This document shows, in pieces, positions 50,403 to 62,942 of a stretch of DNA of 64,000 nt. Under the pieces are notes generated by a model that ran no database searches, had not been told where the DNA came from, and worked only from the letters and a program-made list of their open reading frames with translations. Source of the DNA: Pseudoips prasinana (lineage: Eukaryota > Arthropoda > Insecta > Lepidoptera > Nolidae); the NCBI GenBank assembly GCA_951640165.1, contig OX621247.1, positions 33,702,001 to 33,766,000 of the forward strand. The letters run 5' to 3'. The first letter of the stretch is position 1. Every line of letters begins with the position of its first letter. A program made the translations under genes and the position numbers.

Positions 50403-50574
50403 ATCATAAAGGTTTAGGTTGTTGCTTTGGTGTCACAGATGTGCTAGCCTCTGACATGACTAAACGACTGTTTTCTAATGACAAGAACAAGTATCAAATA
50501 GCCGTTTGGTTCCCAGCCCGGAATAAATTACAAGATCACCCATACATAGGTACATACATAATTACAAGATGACG

Positions 50575-50820
50575 GGCCTGTTGGCGTGGTTAGCAAATGC
50601 TTGCTTTTCACGCCGGAGGTCGTGGGTTCGATTCCCACCCAGGACAGATATTTCTCAGGACAACATGTCTGTTTGTCCTGAGTCTGGGAATAATTATCTA
50701 TATAAGTATGTATTTACAAAAGCAAAGTGGTATATGTAAGTAGTATATCAGTTATCTAGTTTCCATAGTACAAGCTCTACTTCGTTTGGGTTAAATGGCT
50801 GTGTGTAAATAATGTAAAAA
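50575..50820 (+). mobile_element. SINE-B, full-length reference copy
   Basis: GGCCTGTTGGCGTGGTTAGC (A box), GTCGTGGGTTCGATTCCCAC (B box), TGTTTGTCCTGAGTCTGG, TATAAGTATGTATTTAC, CCATAGTACAAGCTC and GTGTGTAAATAATGT. Confidence 0.92.
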
Positions 50821-50997
50821 AATTATATCTTTTAATATAGGTAATTCTAGATGGACAGCAGCACCACTTGTTTACTAGCTACAATCAACTATACAAACAT
50901 TAATACTAACTATACAATTATGTAACTGTGGTCGCCAATGTCCAGTAGCGGATGATTTAGGATGATGATGAAAAGAACACAACATACATAGAAATTG

Positions 50998-51061
50998 CAC
51001 CCTACTATATGGTAGTCATTAGAAAATGACTATTTTCTAATGACTACAATATAGTAGGGTG
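50998..51061. repeat. 29-bp-arm hairpin
   Basis: CACCCTACTATAT with GTAGTCATTAGAAAA pairs with TTTTCTAATGACTAC and ATATAGTAGGGTG, one mismatch, 6-nt loop. Confidence 0.88.
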
Positions 51062-51193
51062 TTAAGCATTATCAGAGGTGTTGTGGCCAGCTTGAAAACC
51101 CCTGACACTAGGGCAGCTACATCCCGCGCAATAAGTAATAGTAATCCAGAAATACCAGTCCAGAAACCCTGCCCGATGCCATTCCTCTGTTAG

Positions 51194-51564
51194 TAATAAT
51201 AATGTCCTCCTAGTCGATTTTCGGCCACGGCAGCCAGTCTCAACAGAGATTAGCCATCTGCGCGGGACATATTATAGTGCTCGAGTGTGTGCGCAAACAC
51301 AGGAGCACTTTCTATTCCATCACTCTCATGATCCGATGCCTATGCGACACGACCGGAAAGAGGTCAGGTACAGTATCGACGGCTTTACGTGCTCTCCGAG
51401 GCACGGGGGTATAATACCGCCAACTCCCAGACTTCGGGCTGATGCTGAGAATTTTTTCTTTTTACAGAAAAGTTCCAGAATCACTTTTTGGCCCGAGCCG
51501 GGATTTGAATCCAGGACCTCGTTCTCTGCGGATGAACACGCTACTGCTAGGCCAACGAGGCAGT
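51194..51564 (-). mobile_element. SINE-A, full length, inverted
   Basis: AATGTCCTCCTAGTCG, GCGCGGGACATATTATAG, GACGGCTTTACGTGC, CCCGAGCCGGGATTTGAA, ending GCCAACGAGGC. Confidence 0.9.
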
Positions 51565-52384
51565 CCTCTGTTAGTACTGGTGTCGTTACTACCTAAAAAC
51601 AGGGTACACTTATTTAAAGGCGGCGTATATTCGCGATATCAGAGCCGTCTAAGCGTCTGGCGCGAGTTAATTTCAGAAGGATTTATTGCTTAAATGTGTA
51701 CAAGTCAGGTCTTATTTCTCAGTTACTTAATAGCTAACTTAATTGTTTATCTAAGCGTAAAACCGGTTACGCACTTGCGATCCCTCTGGTAAAAAGAAAT
51801 AGAGTTCTGAAGTGTTTAAATTGTGTGAGGATCCACAAAACACAAATTAGAAAGGTTTAGTTCAGAAGTGGGACACTGAAACTACTATAAAAAAGTAAAA
51901 TCACGCCACAATGTTACCCGTTTCATAACGATAAAAAAACTTTAGTATCCACGTCCTTATTTATTTATTACCCTTCAACTTCTTAAAAGTATTAAACAAG
52001 CAATGGAAAGCTCGACACACCAGGTAAAAGAACGCTATTGAACGTTTTATAACAAATCGTTTTGAGGTTCCGCAAAGTTTATGAGTTAACATTAAAACAA
52101 GGTGATTTTATTGCCAATTCGTTGCCTTAGGCGTGGATCTCATCCAGTCAACCAATCTGATTTTGCTTTAAATTGATTCATCACTTGATGTTCATTGGAT
52201 TCAAATTTGAATGACTGCTTATCTTCAAGACCTGGGGGAATGAAATTTACAGGCATTTGAATGGTATTGTTTACTTGTTAGTTAATGTAAATAGGTTAAA
52301 CAAAAGACAAGCATTTTTACTGATAAAATGGACAACTTTACTTCATCGTACCTTTACTTTATCGTAGGGTAGATGTTTCCCTTC
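51565..52384. other. no gene recognised
   Basis: No supported ORF or repeat. Confidence 0.4.
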
Positions 52385-52560
52385 TTTTTGTTAAGCCAGG
52401 GAACACACACTTTTGCGGGTGGCAGGAGTAGTCAATGCATGCCAGCTGCAAAATTAAACCTAACCTGCCGTAGACTTCACTTGGCGCTTACGAAGAGAGT
52501 CCGGGAACGCCGGAATCTACATGCTGTGGGACATGTGCTGTGGGAGGATAATTAGAGTAG
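52385..52560 (+). repeat. dispersed repeat family A, diverged
   Basis: TTTTGCGGGTGGCAGG, CATGCCAGCTGC, AACCTAACCTGCCGTAGAC and GAGTCCGGGAACGCC. Confidence 0.65.
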
Positions 52561-52579
52561 TTGTTTCCCTAATATATCG

Positions 52580-52935
52580 TAGTTAATCTCACCCAGTAGG
52601 CCTCTGAAATGGGTTAACGACTATTATCTTGTAAGCACAACCAGGGCTGGCAGCTTAATATGCCTTCAGAAGCAAGGAAACATTAAGAGATTTAGCCACT
52701 CTACCTCGCCGATCGGATCGCCGAATAAAGCACCTTGTTAAAATCTGTTTCTTTGTGTAACGTTGCGAAAAGGAGAAACAAAAAAAAGTTACAATCGACA
52801 TTACTTACTAACGTATCGTATGGCAGTAGTTAACCTAGTGTCCGAGATGTTTAGGTTCCGACTCCTGTGTACTGACTACGACCGGGACCGATAGCTTAAC
52901 GCCAACCTGACTACCTAGCATGTATAAATTAATGC
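52580..52935 (+). repeat. two pieces of the GACCGGGACCGATAGCTTAACG repeat
   Basis: 52800-52930 has ATTACTTACTAACGTATCG and GACCGATAGCTTAACG, matching 32700-32935. 52580-52720 has GGCAGCTTAATATGCC and TTCAGAAGCA, a likely second diverged copy. Confidence 0.5.
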
Positions 52936-53227
52936 CAGTGAATAAAGCAACTATTAAGATAAGAGATCATGAGTGAGATCAGGTATAACCATTTTCACAA
53001 CTTCCTGACATAGCATTTCAAGCGAACAAAATAACAAAGATATTAACATAGTTTCACACAGCAAACATTTACTTAAAGTCGATTCTTACTCAAACAATAG
53101 TATAGTCAATAGTGATATAGCTATTTCAAACTATTCTAATAACTATTTATAGGCCTGATTCTGCAGTCTTTTAGGGAAACCTTTTACCTCTCTAGTATGG
53201 TATTCTATTCTATCAACACATTCATAA
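52936..53227. other. no gene recognised
   Basis: AT-rich. Short ACATACATACATAC run next to the LINE remnant. Confidence 0.4.
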
Positions 53228-53500
53228 TTACATACATACATACATAGACTCACGCCTGTTTCCCAGAGGGGAAGGCAGAGACAACGGATTTCCATTTGTC
53301 ACGATATTTTCACACCTCTTTTGCCACATTACTGTCATAATATTCATCATACATGCTCGCCAGTTTAAGATTCTTTTGACCTGGCCTTTTTTAAGAACAT
53401 CTCGAATTTGGTCAGGGAATGTTCTACGAAGTCTTCCCTTTCCGGTTGTGCCATACACGCAGGCCAGGTATACTTCTTTCGTCAATCTTCTTTCACTCAT
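53228..53500 (-). pseudogene. LINE C-terminal remnant with (TATG)n tail
   Basis: The minus-strand 90-codon frame contains RLTKEVYLACVYGTTGKGR, TFPDQIRDVLKKGQVK and RILNWRACMMNIM, a C-terminal signature repeated in many lepidopteran LINE copies. It ends in a TATGTATG run (53228-53245 in reverse). The RT core is absent. Confidence 0.7.
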
Positions 53501-54284
53501 CTTTTCATCATTTATCTTTCATTTCGCATGCTTCTTTCATTCATCAAAAGGTTCAGGGTGAATAAATTGATGCCTTTTACGAGTTTATACAGCATCATAA
53601 AGGCACCAAGAAGTTCCAATGGAGAATAAGACTTCTAAATGTGTTGATGAAGGTGACGGGTATCTATCATGGATACGAAAATAAGGCTACTTATACTAGC
53701 TATTTGCGTTAAAGCATGGTGCGGGTGACAGTTTCAGTAACATTTCGTTTCACTCTTGAAAGGCGCAGCGATTTACAAATTATGTCTTAGTATCTCAGCT
53801 GTACCACATTTTTTTGATATTAAATCATTAATAACTGTAGTAAATTGAATTTAATGCAACCAGAATGTTCATATCGACAAATTAAATTAAATTGAATGAA
53901 AAAATAAGCAAAGCGTTATGCGTATAACGTAACGTCATAGACGTATTTAGTGATGGGATGGACTGCTACGATGGGTAGTCGATATTTTTGTATAATAAAA
54001 AACGTATTTTGTGCATAGGTAAATTTTTATTGTTATAATGCAATATTGTATTGTACACGTACCTAGTTGCACTGCACAACTGAATACACACAAATTTTCA
54101 TAACAATATCATAGAGAACTTATTAGATTTATGCTGCGAGTATCGTTAGCAATAAAAATGTATTGCACATCCCTAGTGTTGTGGTACTTATAGATGTCAA
54201 CGTCAAATAAGCAACTGTCACCTGCACCATGCTACAACGCAAAATGTATAGATAAACGTTACGTTAAAATATTAATATCATCAT
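53501..54284. other. no gene recognised
   Basis: No supported feature. Confidence 0.4.
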
Positions 54285-54450
54285 CATCACATCAGCCATG
54301 TCCATCATTTGGCGGGATATGCCATAATCGCCACGCTTGACAGATGGGTTGGCGATCGCAGTATTATGCTCATTCTGACCGTTCTCTGAGAGATATTCCC
54401 TCGGGACGACTTCAACCATACATTATGAGATGAGGTAGCGATATTCAATG
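54285..54450 (-). repeat. RTE-3'-type repeat, inverted
   Basis: GCCATAATCGCCACGCTTG, GGGTTGGCGATCGCAG and GAGATATTCCCTCGGG are the reverse of 23850-24075. Confidence 0.72.
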
Positions 54451-55251
54451 CCGTCAGCCACACAGCGATATAAAATTTTATTATGAGATTATCTAACTAT
54501 TTTATAGTCGTAGCTAACCAAACTTTATTAAAGTTTTATACCGATAGGCTTATTTGGGTTATCATAAATAATCTGATAGTAGTTTCACAACGATAAATCA
54601 TGTTGAACATCCTGTCAAAATGTTTTACTCCAAAATAAATTTCCATTATGTTGCCCGCTTCGTTATTGCTTTGTTAAGGTTTTCGATTCGATTCGCCGGT
54701 TCATCATTTTTATTAACCTGAATCTTTGCAAACATAATACTAATTTGAAAATAATGCAATTTATTCAGCACATTTGTGTTCACATACACTTGTACTTGTC
54801 AAGCTCGCAATGCATCAGTATAGTAATTATTTAAGTGTTTTAAGATATTATATTGTTTAGATTTATTTATTTAATTTAGATTTTTATATGATTATCAACA
54901 TATCGGTAAAAGGCCTCACTTTAAGCCCAAAAGCATGCAAATAGAATGTTCTATTTGCATGCTTTTGGGCTAAATGTGAAAGTATGGTTACATATAGCAT
55001 AAAAACCCTCACAGGCGTTTTAGCAATATTGAACCATACTTTTAGCCAAATAAAGTAAATTCTATTGAATTGAAATAACAATATTATGAAAATTAATAGA
55101 GATGGCATACGAACTAATTCCTTCTGTAGTCCCTATGTAATTGTGTAATATGCCTCGTGCTATGCAATATTATGTTAGCAAAAGTAAATTACATATTAGA
55201 AAAAAATTAAAAAAAAACCACTGGTCTCGGGTACAAAAAGAAGAAAATGAC
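54451..55251. other. no gene; near-perfect palindrome inside
   Basis: See 54924-54971. The remainder is AT-rich. Confidence 0.4.
54924..54971. repeat. 48-bp palindrome, 23-bp arms, 2-nt loop
   Basis: AGCCCAAAAGCATGCAAATA with GAA pairs exactly with its complement. Partial pairing extends a further ~8 bp outward. Confidence 0.9.
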
Positions 55252-55500
55252 CAGGGGCTCTACCAGCTAAGTCGCCGAACATCGATTTCTTAAATGGCGT
55301 TCAAATAAATAACGGTTAAAAATGACTTAATCAATCTTTAAATCGGCTTCCATGAGCACATGTGACGTAATAAATGGCCCGGAATTGATTGTCAACGTTG
55401 AAACCGATTTGACGATTGATTAAGTCATTTTTAACCGTTATTTATTTGAACGCCATTTAAGAAATCGATGTTCAGCGACTTAGCCGGTAGAGCCTTTGGT
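55252..55500. mobile_element. MITE-2, second copy
   Basis: CCAGGGGCTCTACCAGC and AAGTCGCCGAACATCG versus CGATGTTCAGCGACTT and AGCCGGTAGAGCC. Arms are about 100 bp, with a conserved central GGCCCGGAATTGATTG. Confidence 0.87.
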
Positions 55501-58082
55501 GTTGCAAGTAAATTGCTTAAATAACTATTTTATACTTGCGGTTTATGCATTCCGCTCTAAATCACGGCACTCAGAAAATGACACATTTGATTAAATATTA
55601 AAATATTTTATTAATATTTTCAAAATAATTACTAGATGCACTTGCAGGAAGTAAAATTTCGATGGAAAACACCCCGCATTTCTCAGAAAATTTTCATGAT
55701 GGTATAGGAAATTTAAGCCAACCGGAACTATAAGAGCATGGAAGCCAATAGACTATGCACTCTTATTGAAAGAGGAAACCCTTGCCCTGCAGTTGGACAG
55801 TAATAGGCTTTATCTTCAGTAGGGTCGCTTTACTTACGTTACAATCGAAGAAAGGAACATTATCTAACAGACGAAATTTTTGACATATTTTTTTATGGGG
55901 AATAATACATCGACCGAATACAAAAAAAAAATTGAGACTGATGATGAGATACTGTTTTAATAACTTGAACGGTATTAATTTGAGTAAGCGAAAAATTAAC
56001 TAAACTAACGACGAATATTGATTAATAATAAAATCCAGGACGAGCTTACAAAAACTGGGTTATAATTATTAATGCATTTTAGATATCAAAATTGTAGCCG
56101 TTTGGCAAAATTATTAAGAAAGCGACTAGAAATACAGAGAGGGCTACTTCCATATTAAGATAGAGATGATTTTTCCGGAAATTATTTGGAGTAGGTTAGG
56201 TTAGAACTGTGACCATCTAGCGCGACCATCTAGCGCGAGATAGACTATTGTTGGTGAAGATTGGTGGTATTTCAAAAATCATTTTTTTTGGAATTTTGTG
56301 AATTTTTGAGACATACAATGCAATAGCGCTTGAAGGCCGGCGCTCGAACCTCTGATTTCTCTGATTGGTCAAAGCGAATAAATGTTAGTTCGCTCAAATA
56401 TTATGAAGCTTCTCATTTTGTATTTTAAGTAACTCAAATTAACATTTCTTAGTTGCTGTTCTGTTGATTTCTCGTCACTGGTAGTCAGTCGCTCACTTAG
56501 TAATACTATAATGAAAATCATCATTTTTGTCACTTTAAACTTTAATTTACAGTCACTCGTTTAAATACCACCCGATTTTTATCACATGAACGTTCAGAAA
56601 ATGTGCGAAACTTTGAAGCAGCCTGTAAAGGTATCAGTAACACGTCGATAATGTATTCAATGAGCCCTTAAGGAATAAAAACATATGCTTTTATTCCTTT
56701 CCAAGCTAATATTAGCTTGTTAAGTGTTATGTTCAATTTGCATAGCTGCATGTGTAGCTGATAACACGAAGGCTTAAGCTTCGCTATAATACTTGAATGT
56801 AATTAATTTGTACTTATTAATGCAAATACGATTATGTTATCAAGCGTAACTTTAGTCTTATTAGTTATGACCAAAGAGGAAACACATATGGAGATGGCAG
56901 AAGAACGAGTTCCCTTTTTATGTTAGTGCTAAATGAGATTCGAACGTGCACCACGATTATTCCAAATGTCACAGTTTAGCAAATATTACGACACTTCGTC
57001 AACATTTAGAAAACGACGCACTTCGGTGTAGCTTTGAATATACCTACAGATTTTTGTACTCAGTTTTAACTATACTGATCTAGCCAAATATTTGATGTTT
57101 GATTTTGATACGAGTGATTATAGGCAAGTACTAGGTACTTGAGTACTTAAATGTTAATCGAAGTATCAAAATGACGATATAACAAATCATTGATTGATGA
57201 TCATTGCTTTTCCTTTCGTTTATTTTACTTTAGCTTAAAGTAGCTTAAAGTATGTATAGATTCTACATTGTTGAGATGTGGAGCTTCACCCACATATAAT
57301 TCTACAATTACCACTTAAATAAGTAATTCTTAGATCTCATATTTAAAATTATGATTACTTACATTAATATTATTCGGTGAAGCAGCCTAAATGTTATATG
57401 CTAACTGTAATGAACAAATAAAAAAAACAACTGATGTTTTCGTTAAATACTTGTTAGAAATAAATGATTTATAATTAATATACACTATACCTGTCCTATT
57501 GCAAATCCATTCGTTATGTGATTTTTGTGATTTCATGTTTAGTATGTATTAACAACGATTCTTCACTTTGTCATTATTTCTTAGAAAATAATGAATTATA
57601 TAAATTTTCTAAGTTTTGACGAAATACATACATTAGTTTTAGATGGGTAACTGTCATACTAATAAACGTTACGCAGCAAAATACTTCAGTTTTGTAGTCT
57701 ATGCCACTTCTATAGATAGTTACTCTACGGTTAATACCACTTATGCGACTGTGCGTGCATAAGCCCGATAGATACAGGGATGGAACACGAGGATTGAACG
57801 CGACTTACCAATACTTTTATCTTGACATATTACTAACCTGATACGATGGAACAGGAAAAATATAAGAGAAACTATTATTGTCTTTCTATCTGCCATATAC
57901 GAGGTGTAACATAGTGGAGTGGAGTAACAGAGGGGAAGATACTGAGTGCAGGTATGGTGCGGTGGATGCAGATAGGTTGAAAGAGTACAAAACACATTTT
58001 TTATTCTACTAAAATAGGCAAGATTTAATTAAAATTATACATTAATATCATTTTTTCATAATTTCTGACGTATTTGAGTTTA
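55501..58082. other. no gene recognised
   Basis: 2.6 kb of AT-rich DNA. The only small structure is a GACCATCTAGCGC direct duplication at about 56210-56238. No ORF longer than background. Confidence 0.4.
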
Positions 58083-59300
58083 AAATAATCTATATAAATA
58101 AAAAGACAAGTCCTGACTGACTGACTGACTCATCAACGCCCAGCCCAAACCCTTGGACCTAGAAAGCTGAAATTTTGCACAAATGTTTGCTTTACTCGTA
58201 TAATGTAGGCAAGGAATAAGGAAGGATTTTTCGAAATTCGACCCCTAAGGGGGTAAAAAAGGGGCGCTAAGTTAGTATGAAACTTTGCCGTTTTTGAAGT
58301 TTAAGGCATAAAAATTGGTATTAGGCCTTCCAGTTAAAAATAAAAAATCACGTATTTCAGGGTTTTTGGAAATTCCACCCCCAAGGGCGAAAAATAGGGG
58401 ATGTAAGTTTGTATGGAAAATGTGTCAATTTTTAAGTTAAACGCATGAAAATTGGTATTTGGCCATTTAGTTAAAAATAAAAAATATGTATTTCAGCATT
58501 TTTGGAAATTCCAGCCCCAAGAGTGTAAAATAGGGGGTGTAAGTTTGTATGAAAAATGTGACAATTTTTAAGTTAAACGCATGAAAATTGGTATTAGGCA
58601 TTACAGTTAAAAATTAAAAATACATATTTCAGGATTTTTGGGAATTCCACCCCTTAGGGCGTAAAATAGGGCATGTAAGTTTGTATGAAAAATGCGACTT
58701 TTTTGAAGTTAAACCCATGAAAATTGGTATTTGGCCTTTCAGTTAAAAATAAAAATATGTATTCCAGGATTTTTGAAAATTCCACCCCGAAGGGCATAAA
58801 ATAGGTGATGTAAGTTTATACTGACATATCAACGCACAGCCTAAACGGCTGGAGTTAAAGACTTAAAATTTTGACAGAAGGTACCTTTTATGACGTAGGC
58901 ATCCACTAAAGAAGGGTTTTTGAAAATTCCGCCCCCGTACCCCGGCGTAAAATTGGGGATGTAAGTTTGTATGAAAAATGTGAAAAGTTTTAGGTTAAAT
59001 GCATGAAAATTGTTATTTGGCATTTCAGTTAAAAATATATATTTCATAATATTTGCGAATCCCCCCCCCCCCTCTAAGGGCGTAAAGTAGGGTACGTAAG
59101 TTTTTATGTAAACTGCGACTTGAAGTTAAACGCATGAAAATTGGTACTTAGCATTTCAGTTAAAAGGATTTTTGCAGGATTTTTGGGAATCCAGGACGAC
59201 TAGAATAGGCGATGTAAGTTTGTATGAAAGTCTGTATTTTTTGAGTTAAACGCATGTAAATTGGTATTTGGTCTTTCAGTTAAAAATAAAGCAATCCAGG
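58083..59300 (+). repeat. minisatellite of about 137-bp unit, about 8 copies, inside an ATCAACGCCCAGCC repeat
   Basis: Starts GACTGACTGACTGAC and ATCAACGCCCAGCCC. Units then recur near 58220, 58363, 58498, 58633, 58770, 58914, 59046 and 59180, each with GGATTTTTGGAAATTCCACC, GATGTAAGTTTGTATG and CATGAAAATTGGTATT. Copies differ at many sites and a C12 run lies near 59059. Confidence 0.9.
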
Positions 59301-59324
59301 GAATAATTTGTTGTTAAAAAAAGG

Positions 59325-59880
59325 TATCAGAATCAGAATTATTTATTTGCTAAAACATGGTAATATTGGTGTTACATAATTATGCTCTACATATTCTGTC
59401 ATCAATATATGACGTGCAATTTTTATTTAATACATGCTTAATAATAAAAATATATTTATTAATTGGAATGAAATTAAAATCTTAATAATATTATGTCAAC
59501 TTATCTTCTAGGTAATCTTTTAATTTGTAATATTTTTTAATAAGTAACATGTCAGTCAATTGTTTTTTAAATTTTGATAATGGCAATTCTTTTAAACATT
59601 TAGGCAGGTGATTGTATATTATTATCGACATGCAGTAGACATTTCTTTTAAAAAGCTCCAACCGTATTTGCGGTAAGCGCAATCTGTCTCTGTGTCTTGT
59701 ACGACTACCTTCCATATCACCCATGGTCTCAAATAATTCTGAGTGCTTTTTGACAAAAAGGCATATTTCTAAAATATATATACACGGTAATGTTAGTATT
59801 TTAAGGTCTTGAAAGAGTGGCTTACAACTTTCAAGAAAATCTGCTCCTGTTATTGCTCGGATCCAAAACTGATTCAATAG
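59325..59880 (-). pseudogene. non-LTR retrotransposon RT C-terminal remnant and 3' tail
   Basis: The minus-strand frame at 59877-59491 (128 codons) contains PLFQDLKILTLPCIYILEI, LFVKKHSELF, RTRHRDRLRLP and YNHLPKCLKELPLSKFKKQL. This is the conserved C-terminal region of an insect LINE distinct from that at 6506. The 3' UTR ends with an ATTCTGATTCTGAT tail at about 59325-59345. No catalytic region remains. Confidence 0.78.
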
Positions 59881-60064
59881 ATCGCCACCAACATATTAAG
59901 CAAAAACAATTTTTTTTTTTATGCCATGTATCTTAAAATGTCGTGGTCATTGTCGTCTAAGTAAAGATTTAGCGTTTTATAAGATTTGTAACTTCTTTTG
60001 TTTGTTAAAACGACATTATAATCAAATTGGGAAAAAAAACGAATTTATCTAAAATTCGAGTTAG
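59881..60064. other. no gene recognised
   Basis: AT-rich spacer. Confidence 0.4.
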
Positions 60065-60385
60065 CGTAGTATAAATTGTTGGTGTCGAGATGATCGCACC
60101 CAAAAAACATCATCTTAATTTTACTGATCTACAAGTTCACAATTTTGTAACTAGATGGCGTTAATGTCGTTTCAGATCGCGGAACTTAATTGGCATATCG
60201 TTTAAAATAAATAAATGCTTGAAATAAAAGGTAGTCCAAAAGTGAATCAATAGATGATCGCCTAAATCTCACCCAAAATATATGCACACATCTTAATTTT
60301 ACCGCTTTACAAGTTTATATTTTTGTTGGTAGATGGCGTAATCATCGTTTTAGATCGCGCTATGGTTTCGTTCTCAAAATGTCGC
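60065..60385 (+). repeat. two diverged copies of a TAGATGGCG repeat
   Basis: ATGATCGCACCC, CATCTTAATTTTACTG and TAGATGGCGTTAATG, then again ATGATCGCCTAAATC, CATCTTAATTTTACCG and TAGATGGCGTAATCATCG, about 185 bp apart. The second also carries CTATGGTTTCGTTC, as in repeat R. Confidence 0.75.
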
Positions 60386-60671
60386 AACCTAATCTAATGG
60401 GAGTTACCTTTGTGATTAATGCATCGTTGTTTATTATTTTACTTTATTTAACTTACTGACTATACTTAAGGACAATTGATATGTATTCTTTGATGTTTGC
60501 TTGATGATATCGGATCCTTTTTGTAAATAACTGTAGCAAAGTAGTCTTTCATTTATTTCTTAGTAAGGTTATTTACAGGTTAGGTTTTATTTAATTTATA
60601 TTGCTTATTTGTTTTAAGAGTTATATTTTTTAGATTAAGCTAGAAGTAAGTAGTTACATTGGTCATCATTC
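60386..60671. other. no gene recognised
   Basis: AT-rich spacer. Confidence 0.4.
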
Positions 60672-60710
60672 AAAATTGTCGCGGACAAAGTCGCGGGCAC
60701 CAGCTAGTAG
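60672..60710 (+). repeat. TE tail fragment
   Basis: GTCGCGGACAAAGTCGCGGG then CACCAGCTAGTAG. Confidence 0.65.
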
Positions 60711-61369
60711 TAAATAAATACATTCAAAGACCTTCATTTGGGATCCACTTTGCCACAAACAGACAGTCACAGACATTACATTTATAAAACGTAACATGCT
60801 TATAAAACTACTGTTTTCGTGCCAGGGTTATAAATTTATCAAAGATCATTCTGCTTAGATACTATTATAGAGCATCATTTGCGAGACAAACGTCGGCAAA
60901 AATTGACGAGCCCTCACGAGTCACTTAGCGCTCGTATTAATCCATCCAACGTAGACAATGGATTTTTAAGAGAGGAAGTCATATCGCTGTGTCGCTCTAT
61001 GCGCAGTTTCACTGTGGAATTCAGCCATCAGATATGTATATATTCATATTTGTATAAAAGAAAGACCCGTGACCAGTACGATATTATTAATTAGTTACAG
61101 GTAGTTTTTACTCATCAGTTAGGTTGGATAATTAGATAAGATTTTTACTATTTGTTTATTTCTCATCACAATAGGTTAATCATAGTGTACAAAAGTTAAT
61201 AGCATGGGCATGCCTACGGGTAGCCCACCGAATAAGTGCGCCGTAATCTGGGTGCACGACTACTTTTACGTTTACGTTATTTTGGGTTAACTGCAACATA
61301 TTGTAGCGGCATGTCCTGGCTCTTCTCCGTTATATACAATAAAGTTTTATTCCTATCATATCTATTATT
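60711..61369. other. no gene recognised
   Basis: A 71-codon frame at 60879-61094 lacks any known motif. Confidence 0.35.
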
Positions 61370-61690
61370 ACATATAATAAAATCGTAGGAAAGTCAAAAC
61401 TGTACATTGAATATTTTTTAAAAAGGATACTTGGGGCGTGAACTATAATCGAAGTCGAAGGCAAAAATATAGTTTTTAGAATTTTTGTCTGTGTGTCTGT
61501 TTGTCTGTATGTATGTCCGGGATAAACTCAAAATGTACTGCATGGATTTACTTCAAATTTTGCATGAATATTACTAAGAGGTCGGGTCAACATATAGGCT
61601 ACATATTATCACGCTATCACCTACGGGGGAGGAGCTATGATAATTTATAAAATTTAACGCGGGTAAAACCGTGGGGCACAGCTAGTTTTC
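61370..61690 (-). repeat. ACTAGCTGTGCCCC repeat, inverted copy
   Basis: ATATAATAAAATCGTAGG, GTCGGGTCAACATATAGGC and AACGCGGGTAAAACCGTGG then GGCACAGCTAGTT. Same family as 49131 and 49449. Confidence 0.85.
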
Positions 61691-62894
61691 AATAAAAGGT
61701 CAAAACAACTGGGTCTGTCTATCAATCTTTGTTTATTCGTAATATGCATAGTAACATGAATTTATGTTTGTCTGAATTGTAACTGTCCAATTTTGATTCC
61801 TTGTAAGATACCAACGTATAACGTTCTTACGACTAAGGACGTTTTAAGGCGGTATATAACAAGGAACCAAAAAAATAAAAAATACCGCTACATAGAATTT
61901 TTTTGTTGTAAACAGTACTCCTTTAGCAAAATCTAAATAACTTCGCATACCTCGTAAAGTCGACGTGTCAGGAGTACATTCAATGCATAATTAAAACCTC
62001 TTTTATTCTTTACTAAGCCAGTAAAAATAGCCGTTGTCTTTTTAGTTAAGCTCACAATATATTTTTGATCAAGTATTTTTTTATAAGGTTTAGGATCAAT
62101 TACTGAACATTAATGACAAAATGCTGAGAGATGGGGCAAAGCGTCACCTTGAAAAAAAAGTGAATAGTTTCCGAGATGTCGCCTAAAAACTCTTTTAAAG
62201 ATGGTGCTTGAGTCACCTCCGTCGAGGTAAGTGTATCACAGACATTGTGACGACTGTACATTGTATTCACTTATTAAAATTAAGAGTCCTTTACTAAATG
62301 ACCTCAGATTTTCCAAGAAACATTAATTTATACCCAATATTTTTCCCCGCTTTGTGCGAGCTCTATCGTTCCACTTTTCAATCGAACGAAAGACGGCTAA
62401 CAATTTATTCCATTGCTCGTTTAAGTCTTTCTAAGACTTTTTCTCTTCGCTTCAGAACTAGTAATGAAAGGAACACAGAGCAGAAAGTAAGAAATTTAAA
62501 AGGGATTATACAATTAAAGTTTGCAGGAAGATAGTTTGAAAACGATGAATAGTTATGCTTCTGAGAATAGGTTTTCAATTCTGTCGAGTATGGCGTTTTA
62601 TCACTCCATGAGCAGCTCTTTCAAATTATAAGGTATTTTACCTTACAGAAAAGCTTCATGAAAACGTGTGTGATGGTGTGTAGGAACAAAGTTCCTGAAC
62701 AAAATCCTTGCAAAAATGGTGCCAACACAAATAGGTTGTGTAAATTTTTACGTGTTCAATATTAAGGTGACAGTGCTCGCCTGGTGAATTTCAAGACTTG
62801 GTTGCACGTACACATACACTCACAGTACAGTTGAAAGAAACAGTTTGGGAAATCGCATGGATCGCATAACGCTTTTAAACGCCGCTTTTTTTTA
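61691..62894. other. no gene recognised
   Basis: A 78-codon frame at 62298-62534 has no known motif. Confidence 0.35.
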
Positions 62895-62942
62895 AAGCAG
62901 CAATAAGATAAAGAGTACACTTTATTGCAGCAGGAAACAAAA
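62895..62942 (-). repeat. LINE 3' end fragment
   Basis: GAGTACACTTTATTGCAGC: the reverse reads CAATAAAGTGTAC, as at 63545. Confidence 0.5.

Noticed and set aside
58083..59300. Regular repeats considered as a CRISPR array
   Set aside because: Units of about 137 bp are contiguous with no distinct spacers, and the DNA is eukaryotic. It is a minisatellite.
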